Assembly (NCBI GenBank): GCA_026122225.1 | Contig: JANEZZ010000807.1 | Span: forward strand, 1,054,001-1,118,000 | DNA length: 64,000 nucleotides | Source of the DNA: Heloderma charlesbogerti | Taxonomy: Eukaryota; Chordata; Lepidosauria; Squamata; Helodermatidae | Direction of reading: 5' to 3' | Notes under the pieces: model-generated | What the model saw: only the letters and a program-made list of their open reading frames with translations | What the model was told of the DNA's origin: nothing | The model's database searches: none | Shown: in pieces, positions 1 through 10,002 of the stretch | How positions within the stretch are numbered: position 1 is the stretch's first letter | Layout of the letters: every line of letters begins with the position of its first letter | Translations under genes and position numbers: made by a program

Positions 1-1030
1 TCATGTTCTTGGGTTAGATTTCTATTTCAATTGTAACTACAAAATAACTCTTGAGTCTTGCCTCTGAATTGTACTGTCTTGTTTTCATCCCATTGCCTGT
101 GCTTTCATGACTACTTTCAGTTCCATTCCAACAACCCTGCAGTATCCCTGTGTACCCGGAACCTAAGGGGTACTTGGGAAACCACTGAGGATTATGGCAT
201 GCGTATGGATGAGCAATACATGGCTGCAAAGTGCCCTCCCCACACATGCACACTGTTGCCCATTCTTGCTTGTTCTCTCCTTTACGTTGCGTCCCCATCT
301 TACTAGAACAGAAGACCCGCCCCGCGGGTTGCATTTGTGGCAGGAGAAACACCTTCGATGCCCTGAAGACTGACGCCCAGGCCGACTTTGTCCATGGTGG
401 AAGGACATTGAAAGCCTTCTGCAGAAAGGAAATCTGAGACTCACCGCTGGCCATTTCCAACAAACCCTAACAGAGGTGCTAATTCCCTTTCAGGAGCGCC
501 CTCCTGGCCAAGAGCTACAGCCATCCTTTGCAACAGCTGAACGTCCTGTAAGCCAGGTGGGGGAGGCATGTGGGGAACAGGCACCCCTAAGGGCACATGG
601 CCGCCACTGGGACCCGCCAACAAACCATCCCTTCAAAAGTGTGCCTGATCTTTGGTCCGTAACCGGGTGCAGCTGTGGGCTCTTGCTGCTGGGGGGGGGG
701 GGAGTGTGGGAACTGCCCCCACTTCGCTCCTCTGCAATGTGTGTTTGCCACTGCTTACGTATAGCTCTTCCAAAGCGCTGTGAAGTTTCTCAGGAGGCAT
801 TTCTAGCAAGAGGAACACCTGCGGTCCTCTGAAGGCTGATGCATACTTGCCTGTCCTTGGAGCAAAGGAAGAATGGAACAGGCTTTGTTTGTTAGGTTAT
901 AGCTAATTTAGGTGTGGCCCAGAGAAATGAGAATGCATGCTGCAGGGGGTGGGGCACGCACCTGGGAAGTGGCCTTCTACCAGGCTAGAGCATCAGCCCA
1001 CCGGGCGGCTCTGCAAGTTTCAGCATCTAT
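1..1030. other. Intergenic, nothing recognised
   Basis: No conserved coding exon, RNA gene or clear repeat could be recognised. Short open frames here have no family signature. Confidence 0.4.
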
Positions 1031-1112
1031 CCCAGCCTTGCCTGGAGGTGCCCGTTCTTGAACTGGGACCTTTTGCATGCAAAAACCATGTGCTCTGACA
1101 CTGAGCTACAGG
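1031..1112 (-). mobile_element. tRNA-derived SINE fragment
   Basis: Reverse complement reads like a tRNA-head SINE: CTGTAGCTCAGTGTCAGAGC, a GCATGCAAAAGGTCCCAG segment, then GTTCAAGAAC at the B-box position. The same family recurs at 19095-19283 and elsewhere in the window. Confidence 0.6.
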
Positions 1113-2017
1113 TCTGTTCTGGAGAGGGAAGGAGTAACCCAGGCACCAAAATGGAGGTGCTAAGCGAAAATACCACTGAGTGTACACTCATTTCCTTCCA
1201 GCTCTGCAGAATCCCTTAAGGCAAAGAGAAAAGGCAAGGCCCAATCAGCCTTCCCACTATCTGCAAAGTGGGAAAATAATTTGGAAATGAGCAAGTGCTC
1301 ACGGCTGCTAATCCAGTATGCTTGAATCCAGCATTCTGTGCACACACCTCACTAGATGCCAAAACCTGTTCCAGTGAACAAAGAGCGCCTGGCCCGTGTC
1401 ACTACGTATCTGGAGAGAGGCAAGCCAAGGCGCACCTTAGAGATCAAGGGGTCCAGGCAGATTTCATGGCTGAAAGGAAGCACAGAACACCTCAGGATAG
1501 ATGGATGTGCATGTAGCATGGGGGACTCCGTCACAAGCTTAAGGGATGACCCATTGCTCTGGCTTGGCAGGCAGTGCTCTGTAAAGAGACATCTCAGTGC
1601 TTGCAAATCAAGAATTGCTGTTGGGCACCTGTGGAGTGTCTCTAAATACTTACATCTGTTGTCCTGCCAGGAACACCGTCCTGTCACTGGCTGTGGACAA
1701 GCTACTGTCAGATCCATGAGTGCTGGGTGAAGAAGGTCCCCGCTTCCTCGCTTTGTGTGTGTGGAGGGCCAAGTTCACAAATTCTGGGCAGCTCCAGAAT
1801 GCAGAAGCTGGCATCCTGAGACCGCCAACAAGTATCTAGTCTTCATAGACAAGTAGGAAAGCTTGTAAATGCATAGACTGGGCACAGACTCTTCTACAGA
1901 ATTGCTGTGTATGACAATACCAGACTGAAAAGGGAATTTAGTACTGTGGATGTACTGACCACGACACAGTAATCTTGAGACTGAGAATGAACTCTGGAAG
2001 GCATCCAAAGGCGAGGG

Positions 2018-2070
2018 AGTGTTGCAGTAATGGATAACTTCAATTACCCTCATGTGGGCTGGACAGATAA
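2018..2070 (+). mobile_element. Possible CR1 endonuclease scrap
   Basis: One frame reads as a CR1 endonuclease-like stretch containing DNFNYPHVGW. The matching downstream part of the same domain resumes near 3285, so the two may be pieces of one CR1 copy interrupted by the 2.1-3.2 kb segment. The match is short. Confidence 0.35.
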
Positions 2071-2384
2071 AAAAATATACATATTTTGTGGTATAAGAAG
2101 TTTAGGGTTAGGGTTGCCTCCGCAGCCAGTGTTCGAATGATGTTACACCAGCATCCCCCCGCTGCAGAGATGGGCTCCAGCCAGCAGGAGTGTCAGAGTG
2201 CTATGGCATATCTAGGCACCGGGCTCTGCTTTGTTCTCACTCACAATTACTTCAGCCCTGGGGAGGACATGCGCCTACAGATCAATGGCCTCCCACAGGC
2301 ACTCCCAGGGCCTCACCATACGTCAACGTCTTCACAGCTGACTTAGGACAATGTCTTCTCAGCTCCTGTCCCCCAAAGACTCTA

Positions 2385-2830
2385 CCTGAGACACACTGAT
2401 GACATCTTCACTAGCTGGATTCCTGGACAGGAGGCCCTGAGGATGAAGCTCCACCAGGACTTCAGTAAGTTCCCCCTCACCATCAACCTAAGCCCACAAC
2501 ACTCCATGCAACAGATCCACTTTCTGGATGTGACTGTGCAATTACATAATGGACACATGAGCATGACCTTATATCATGCTACACATACTGACATGCTTCA
2601 AGGTTTCACCCAGAACACACCACAAAATGCACTGCCTGCAGCCAAGCCCTACAATACAAATGGCAGCTGTTCAGACTTCGCAGACAGGGATTCACAACTT
2701 AAGCAACGAAGTCAGGCATTTCTCAGACTACAATGCCCCACACAGTGAAGAAAGAACAGATCAGCAGCACAGGCTGGTGCCCAGAAATAACGTACCACAG
2801 GGCAGACCCAGAAGAGAAGACAGCGGAACA
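2385..2830 (+). mobile_element. Penelope-like element, reverse transcriptase relic
   Basis: The frame reading RHTDDIFTSWIPGQEAL, then IHFLDVTVQLHNGHMSMTLY and SCSDFADRD, follows the Penelope RT pattern (R-x-x-DDIF, FLD-x-x-V, TLY, CSD). The frame is interrupted downstream, and the rest of the element (3' RT end, GIY-YIG) was not recognised up to 3.2 kb, which contains a poly-C run and no clear gene. Confidence 0.7.
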
Positions 2831-3284
2831 AAACTTCTTGCCATCACCGCTTCCTAGCTAAAACCACTCAAATGCATCGTCAATTACCTATAGCCCATCC
2901 TGGACAATGACACTTCCCTGTGGGTGGTAGGCCTGGATTTGCTCACAAGACAACCCCCCCCCCCGCCTGAAACAGCCACTCACCAGCAACAGCAGACAAA
3001 GAAATGGAGATCCAGACACAGGAACCAGACCCTGCAGCAGACACCGATGCCACCTCTGTCCCCACAGCTGCTCTGGTAGGACTATTCCAAAGGCTAATAA
3101 TATCACAACATCAGCCTCTTCCCACACCCCTTGGGCCTTGCTCTGCTCAGCTGGAGCCCGGGACATACTAGGATGCACCTGCTCACCTTCCAGTGTGACA
3201 CGGCCCTTCTGCAGTCAACATAAGACAAACAAGCCAGTCTCTACGCAAAGGAGTAAATGGACACAAACGTGGCCCTTCCAGGAA

Positions 3285-5720
3285 ATTCCTGACTTGTGTG
3301 GCGGATAACTTCCTCCTACAGAAAGTAGAGGAAGGAACTAGAGGATCGGCTATCCTTGACTTGATCCTAACCAACAGAGATGACTTACTGGATCAAGTAG
3401 CAGTTACAGGAACTCTGGGGAAAGCGACCATGTTGCACTTGAGTTCTTGGTTCTAAGGGAAGCAAAAGCCGAGTGTAGTCAAACGCGTACCCTGGATTTT
3501 AGGAAAGCTGATTTTCATAAACTCAGAACAATTATCAGTAAGGTCCCATGGCAAGCGACGCTAACAAGAAAAGGAGTCCAAGATGGGTGGGAGCTTTTAA
3601 AAAAGGAAATTCTCAAGGCACAATCACAAGCAATTCCAACAAGAAGAAAAGGTGGAAGACAACAGAAGAAGCCAATGTGGCTTCACAACAAGCTTAGGGA
3701 TGACCTGAAAACAAAAAAGGACACATATAGGAAGTGGAAAGAAGGTCAAGCAACAAAGGAAGAGTACAGGCAGGTAGCACAGAATTGCAGGGATGGCGTC
3801 AGGTAGGCCAAAGCTGAGAACGAGCTGAGGTTAGCGAGGGATGCTGAAAGCAACAAAAAGGCTTTCTTCAGAAACATGCATGGTAAAAGACAGAGGAAAG
3901 AAATGGTTGTTCAGCTATTAAGGATGGCAAAACGATAACAGATGACAAAGAAAAGGCAGAGGTGCTCAGTTCCTACTTTGGCTGAGTCTTCTCTCAAAAG
4001 AGGGTTTATGAGCCTCCTGGCAAAGGCGAGGTACAGGCTGAAGGGGCAGGATTGCAGCTTGAGATCGACAGGCATATGGTCAAGGAACACCTAATGACTT
4101 TGAATGAGTTCAAATCTCCAGGGTCAGATGAGCTGCATCCTAGAGTCATAAAGGAACTGGCAGAAGAACTCTCAGAACCGCTGTCTATTCTCTTTGAGAA
4201 ATCATGGAGGACGGAGGAAGTGCCAGATGACTGGAGGAGGGCTAACGTTGTCCCTATCTTCAAAAAGGGTAAAAAGGAGGAACCTGGGCACTACAGACCA
4301 GTCAGTCTGACATCAATCCCTGGGAAATTTCTGGAGCAGATGATAAAGCAATCCATCTGTAAGCACCTTGAAAACAATGCAGTGATGACTCGAAGCCAAC
4401 ATGGATTTGTCAAGAACAAATCCTGTCAGACAAATCTGATCTCATTTTTGGATCAAGTCACCTCCCTTGTGGACCGTGGGAATGCTGTAGACATCATATA
4501 CCTCGACTTCAGCAAAGCTTTCGACCAAGTGCCCCATGATAGCCTGATGAACAAACTAGCTCAAAGTGGGCTAGATGAAACAACGATCCAGTGGATCCAC
4601 AGCTGGCTACAGAATCGGACTCAAAGAGTGCTTATCAATTGGACTTTCTCAAAGTGGGGAGAGGTAATGAGTGGGGTACTGCAGGGCTCAGTCCTGGGCC
4701 CAGTGCTCTCCAACATTTGTATTAATGACTTGGAGGAGGAGGTGCAGGGAATGCTGATCACATTTGCAGGTGACACAAAATTGGGCGGGTTAGCGAATAC
4801 TTTGGAAGACAGAAACAAAATTCAACGTGATCTTGATAGACTGGAGCACTGGGCAGAAAACAACAGAATGACATTTCATAGGGATAAATGCCAAAGTCTG
4901 CACCTAAGAAAAAGAAACCAAATGCACAGTTACAAGATGGGGGATACGTGGCTCAACCACACTACAAGCGAGAAGGATCTTGGAATGGATGTAGATCACA
5001 AGCTGAGTATGAGCCAACCATGTGATGTGGCTGCAAAGAAGGGAAATGCTATTTGGGGCTGCATTAATAGAAGCTGAGTGCTCATTGGAAGGACAGATAC
5101 TGAAGCTGAAGCTCAAATATTTTGGCCACCTAATGCGAAGAGAAAACTCTCTGGAAAAGACCCTGATGCTGGGAAAGACTGAAGGCAAAAGGAGAAGGGG
5201 ACGGCAGAGGATGAGATGGCTAGATAGCATCACCGATGCAATGAATATGGACTTGAGCACACTCCGGGAGAGAGCGCAGGACAGGAAGGCCTGGCGTGCT
5301 GTGGTCCATAGGGTCACGAAGATTTGGACACGACTTAACAACTGAACAACAACAGCTTCCAAATCCCCGGAAGTACTAGTTCCCCTCTACTCAGCACTGG
5401 TTAGGCCTCATCTGGAGTACTGTGTCCAGTTCTGGGCACCACATCTTAAGAAGGATGCAGACAAACTGGAGAGGGTTCAGAGGAGGGCAACAAAGATAAT
5501 CAGGGGACTGGAAACAAAGCCCTCTGAGGAGAGACTGAAAGAACTGGGCACGTTTAGCCTTGAGAAGAGAAGACTGAAGGGAGATATGATAGTGCTCTTC
5601 AAGTTCTTGAAAGGCTGTCACAGAAAGGAAGGCCAGGATATTTTCTCGATCGTCCCAGAGCACAGGACATGGAATCATGGGCTCAAGTGTCAGGAAGCCA
5701 GATTCCGGCTGAAGGCCAGA
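3285..5720 (+). mobile_element. CR1 LINE, 5'-truncated copy 1, broken
   Basis: Begins in the endonuclease C-terminus (ILDLILTNRDDLLDQV) and continues through the linker and RT: YRPVSLTSIPGKFLEQMI, YLDFSKAFDQVPHDSL, GVLQGSVLGPVL. The RT catalytic box reads FAGD (4763-4774) where CR1 normally has FADD, so an active-site Asp is lost. A BovB 3' piece interrupts it at about 5078-5352, after which the CR1 RT C-terminus resumes ([21 protein letters not shown]) and stops near 5720 without a 3' UTR. Confidence 0.9.
5078..5352 (+). mobile_element. BovB (RTE) LINE 3'-end fragment inserted in CR1
   Basis: Encodes the BovB C-terminus ([34 protein letters not shown]) and ends in GAACAACAACAG. It matches 60143-60416 of the larger BovB copy almost base for base. 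CR1 sequence on either side is continuous once it is removed. Confidence 0.9.
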
Positions 5721-7455
5721 GTATGGGAAACAAACAGAACTTGAACTCCTAATACAGGAGGGAAATTATGACTTGATACGTGTAACTGAAACTTGGTGGG
5801 ATGACTCCCATTAATGGAATACAGCAATTGAAGGACATACGTAACTTGTTCAAAAAGAACAGGAGGAACAGAAAGGGAGGTGGGGTTGCACTATATGTTA
5901 AAAACACATATCTGCACAGAAATACAGGAGGATGAGCTTGGTAGCCCCATCAAGAGCATCTGGGTTAAAATAAATGGAGAACTGTGATAAGTAAGGTCCC
6001 ATGGCAAGCAACGCTAACGAGAAAAGGAGTCCAAGATGGGTGGGAGTTTTTAAAAAAGGAAATTCTCAAGGCACAATTACAAACCATTCCAACAAGAAGA
6101 AAAAGTGGAAGACAACAGAAGAAGCCAATGTGGCTTCACAAAAAGCTAAGGGATGACCAGAAAACAAAAAAGGACACATACAGGAAGTGGAAAGAAGGTC
6201 ATAGAATCATAGAATAGTAGGGTTGGAAGGGGCCTACAAGGCCATCGAGTCCAACCCCCTGCTCAATGCAGGAATCCAAGTCAGAGCATCCCTGACAAAT
6301 GGCTGTCCAGCCTCGTCTTGAAGGCCTCCAGTGTGGGAGAGCCTACCACCTCCCCAGGTAATTGGTTCCATTGCCGTATTGCTCTGACACTCAGGAAGTT
6401 TTTCCTGATGTTCAGCCGGAATCCGGCTTCCTGTAACTTGAGCCCATTATTCCGTGTCCTGCACTCTGGGATGATCAAGAAGAGATCCTGGCCTTCTTCT
6501 CTGTGACAACCTTTCAAGTACTTGAAGAGTGCTATCATATCTCCCCTCAGTCTTCTCTTCTCAAGGCTAAACATGCCCAGTTCTTTCAGTCTCTCTTCAT
6601 AGGTCAAGCAACAAAGGAAGAGTACAGGCAGGTAGCACAGAATTGCAGGGATGGCGTCAGGAAGGCTAAAGCTGAGAACAAGCTGAGGTTAGCGAGAGAT
6701 GCTAAAAGCAACAAAAAGGCTTTCCTCAGCTACGTGCATAGTAAAAGGCAGAGGAAAGAAATGGTGGTACAGCTATTAGGTGGTACAGCTATTAAATAAG
6801 GATGGCAAAATGATAACAGATGACAAAGAAAAGGCAGAGGTGCTCAATTCCTACTTTGGCTCAGTCTTCTCCCAAAAGAGGGTCTATGACCCGCCCCAGC
6901 AAAGGCGAAGTACAGGCTGAAGGGGCAGGATTGCAGCTTGAGATCGATAGGCATATGGTTAAGGAGCACCTAATGACTTTGAATGAGTTCAAATCTCCAG
7001 GGCCAGATGAGCTGCATCCTAGAGTCATAAAGGAACTGGCAGAAGAACTCTCAGAACCGCTGTCTATTCTGTTTGAGCAATCATGGAGGACGGGTCAAGT
7101 GCCGGATGACTGGAGTGCTAATGTTGTCCCTATCTTCAAAAAGGGCAAAAAGGAGGAACCTGGGAAATACAGACCAGTCTGACATCGATCCCTGGGAAAA
7201 TTTGGGAGCCGATTATAAAGCAATCAATCTGTAAGCACCTTGACAACAAAGATGATCAGGGGACTGGAAACAAAGCCCTATGAAGAGAGATGGAAAGAAC
7301 TGGGCATGTTCTCCCACACTGGAGACATTCAAGACGAGGCTGGACAGCCATCTGTCAGGGATGCTTTGACTTGGGAGTCCTGCATTGAGCAGGGGGTTGG
7401 ACTCGATGGTCTTGCAGGCCCCTTACAACCCTGCTATTCTAGGATTCTGTGTTCA
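5721..7455 (+). mobile_element. CR1 LINE, copy 2, deleted and broken
   Basis: Starts in the endonuclease 5' region (NYDLIRVTETWWDD), jumps to the linker at about 5984, is split by a reverse CR1 (6202-6600), continues in the RT through FKSPGPDELHPRVIKELAEE to about 7182-7250, then jumps by deletion to the 3' end (CAAGACGAGGCTGGACAGCC, CAACCCTGCTATTCTAGGAT). By eye its linker is over 90% identical to copy 1. Confidence 0.85.
6202..6600 (-). mobile_element. CR1 3' end nested inside CR1 copy 2, with 6-bp target duplication
   Basis: Reverse-strand CR1 carrying the RT C-terminus ([20 protein letters not shown]) and 3' UTR, ending in the CR1-type terminal repeat ATTCTATGATTCTA. It is flanked by AGGTCA at 6196-6201 and 6601-6606; removing insert plus one AGGTCA restores the sequence of CR1 copy 1. 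Confidence 0.9.
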
Positions 7456-9520
7456 TTGCTGCATGAATGCCAGAGACAGACTCCTGTCACAGTGGAACAT
7501 TTGAGCAAAATATCTGCCTTGTGAGGTTCCTCCACCATGATTTGGAGTGGGGGGGATCTTTCTCCTACAAATGTCTGCTAATGAAGCAGGAAGGGGCTTG
7601 GGAAGGATGTGCTCCTTCCATTGCTCTGAAGCCTGCAGTAGGGCACCTGCAACCTGACGGGCATTACAGCAGCTTGTAATGACTGGCAGATCGTTACAGA
7701 GAAGGCTTCTCTAATGCTCAGAGAAGCCCACCTGGTGAGGCTTGGAAGATGGGAGCGTGCAAATGCGCCAGTATGTGCTGAACATCTGCAGCTGGAAGTT
7801 TGAAAATGCTCTGTGCAGCCAGAAAAAGGTTCAACAGCGTGACCTCTGGATATGAAAGTATGCTCGGAGTTGTAAGGACCTGTGTCTTTTGAAGTGTCGC
7901 AGCCACTGCCACATTCAAAAAGTGCAAATTCTACCTGCATGAAAGCAGTGTGGCAGGAGCAACACCACAGCCACTTGCCTAGCAGCCATAAAATTCCTTT
8001 GAACTTTGCCTTAAAAGCTCACTCATGTTCATGGAGCAAAGGCATGCCTGGCAAAAGACATGAGGTAATGATTGCCTGACATTGCACTTTGCTCAGATTC
8101 ACAAATGTACGCTGGGGAATAGCTGTGAAACCACTCAAGATGGTAAAGCAAACACCACCATTGTTGCAAGAGTCACTGTTACATGGTAACTGGAAAACAC
8201 AAACAGGAGGAACTGGAATGCCTCACAGCCGCTGCAAATCTCCAAATCTGCAAGGCGGGTGTGCGGGGGGAGGGCCGAGCTGGGCCTGCTGCTTCCAGGT
8301 GCCTGGCTGTGGAGGGCGATGGCTGCTGGATGGAACCTGAAGCAGGTGGGGAAATGGACCCTGCATGGAGAAGGGCCATCTGTTGGATACGGAAGAGCAG
8401 GGGGAGGGAGCCTGCATTTGGTTGTAGCTGATACAAAGAAGGGGGAGCTGGAGAGTGGCTGTTTACAGCAAACAGCACCTTCAAGAGCACATAGTGCCCA
8501 GTTGCGGGGGGGTGGGGGCATCAGCAGGAATTGCTGCGCAGCTCCTGTCTGCATTGGGAGTGTGTTCTGGACTAAAGCCGTGCTGCTCCTTTTGCTTCAA
8601 GTAACAATGGCCAGTTTGAGCCCACTGCCTCCAAGTTCCGCTCTCTTGAATAAGGGTAACGGTGCCCATCATCCTGTGGCGTGTACTGAAATCTGAGCAC
8701 GAGATGAGCCAGGAGGTGCCAGCTGCAGCTCCAGCTGAGGGCCTCCAACGCAGAGCTCTTCGGCCTTCGAGCCTCCTTTCCTTGGTTGCATGCACACACC
8801 CGGCCTGTGCAAGCAGGCAGGCCGTGCTGGCAGGGCTGGCCAGCTTTCTGAGTTTTTCCACAGGGAGCCCTTCAGGTGTTCCATCTGCCACCTCCAGCTG
8901 AACCTCCAGCCCATCAGTCTGGCGCCGCCTGGCTTTTAGTTCTGACTGAGGCCCAGAAGCAGCCTACAAAAGCCGTCCCTGGGTCATGCCGAAGTTCAGG
9001 GGGCGCACAGATGGGCAGGGACGTTATGCAGGGGTGGTAACCGGCACCTGTATTAACCCCCACCCACCCACCCGCAACGCTCTAACGCAGGCAGGCACAG
9101 CCACTTGCATTCCAGCCGGAGAAGAGTCCCAGGGGTGGCGTTCCTGGAGGGGCTGGAGCCCAAGGGTGGCAGTGCTCCGCTCGGCATGTCCACTGCGGGA
9201 AGGCAGGAGTCAGGGCGGGAGTCAGGGCAGGGGCCGGGCCGCGTGTGCGGTGCTGAGGCGGCCCACGCCGTGCTGGCCTGGCCGGAGTCCCTGCGCAGCA
9301 GAGGGCCCGGACCAAGCCGCTGGGGGGCCGTGGAGGGGACTGGTCCTTCTGAGGCTTGCGGCTGAGGCCAGCCCCCTGCCCCGCCCTGCTCGCCCCACCC
9401 CCAGAGTGTCCGTGGGAGTTGACCTTACGGCAGCCATCAGTGCAATGTGTGGGAGGGGGGCTTGGGGGCCTCCCCCAACCTGCCTGCCCAGAGGAAAGTG
9501 GCATCATTGGCTACAAGCAG
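7456..9520. other. Unassigned intergenic DNA downstream of OPLAH
   Basis: About 2 kb of non-repetitive-looking DNA, moderately GC-rich, more so after 8.2 kb. Overlapping open frames on both strands at 8.1-8.9 kb carry no domain I recognise and look like by-products of base composition. In human the neighbour on this side is SPATC1, but I see no speriolin-like sequence here. Confidence 0.4.
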
Positions 9521-9541
9521 ACTCAGAACTGCAGGTTCAAG

Positions 9542-9547
9542 CTTTAT
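9542..9547 (-). other. OPLAH: Poly(A) signal of OPLAH
   Basis: An AATAAA hexamer on the minus strand lies about 460 nt downstream of the OPLAH stop codon (10003-10005). It is the first canonical signal met in that direction, so the transcript probably ends near 9520-9530. Confidence 0.7.
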
Positions 9548-10002
9548 TCACCCCAAGACAATAGAAGCGAAGACACAAATCAGCCCAGCCGAGCTTGGAC
9601 CCCCGCCCCCGTCTTCTCAGGAAGGAGTGTGCCTCGTGTGGGGGCAAGAGGCTCCAGAGGGAGCGAGGGGCCTGACCTCTCCCCCGCCCCGAGGCCTTCC
9701 GCTGCACAAGCGCAGCGGTGCATCAGCAGGGGGCAGTTCGATTAGTCTAGCGGGGGGGGGGGCGGTCTGGGCCTGGCCAAGCAGCAGAGCTGGCCAGGCC
9801 CAGGGGAGGCGCTTCCCAGGCACTGCTGCCCCCATGTGGTAAGGCGTGGGGGTGCCTGTCCTGCTCTTCCTTCCCAGGAGCTGCCTGGTCACCCCCCCCA
9901 TTCCTCTCAAGGGAGGGTGGGAGACCACTCGCCCCCACGCTGGCCACGTCACGCACACATCTGGCCCTCCCAGGGGCTGGGTGGCCGGGCTCTGGGGCTC
10001 CC

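Noticed and set aside
2102..2116. TTAGGGTTAGGGTT, an interstitial telomeric repeat
   Set aside because: Only two units; expected by chance or from ordinary sequence.
3447..5077. A host gene encoding a reverse transcriptase-like protein
   Set aside because: The domains and their order are those of CR1, the frame is broken, and the catalytic FADD box is FAGD.
8135..8914. Overlapping open frames on both strands, possibly a gene downstream of OPLAH
   Set aside because: Cys/Pro/Ser-rich translations with no conserved motif, no clear splice structure and no support from synteny.
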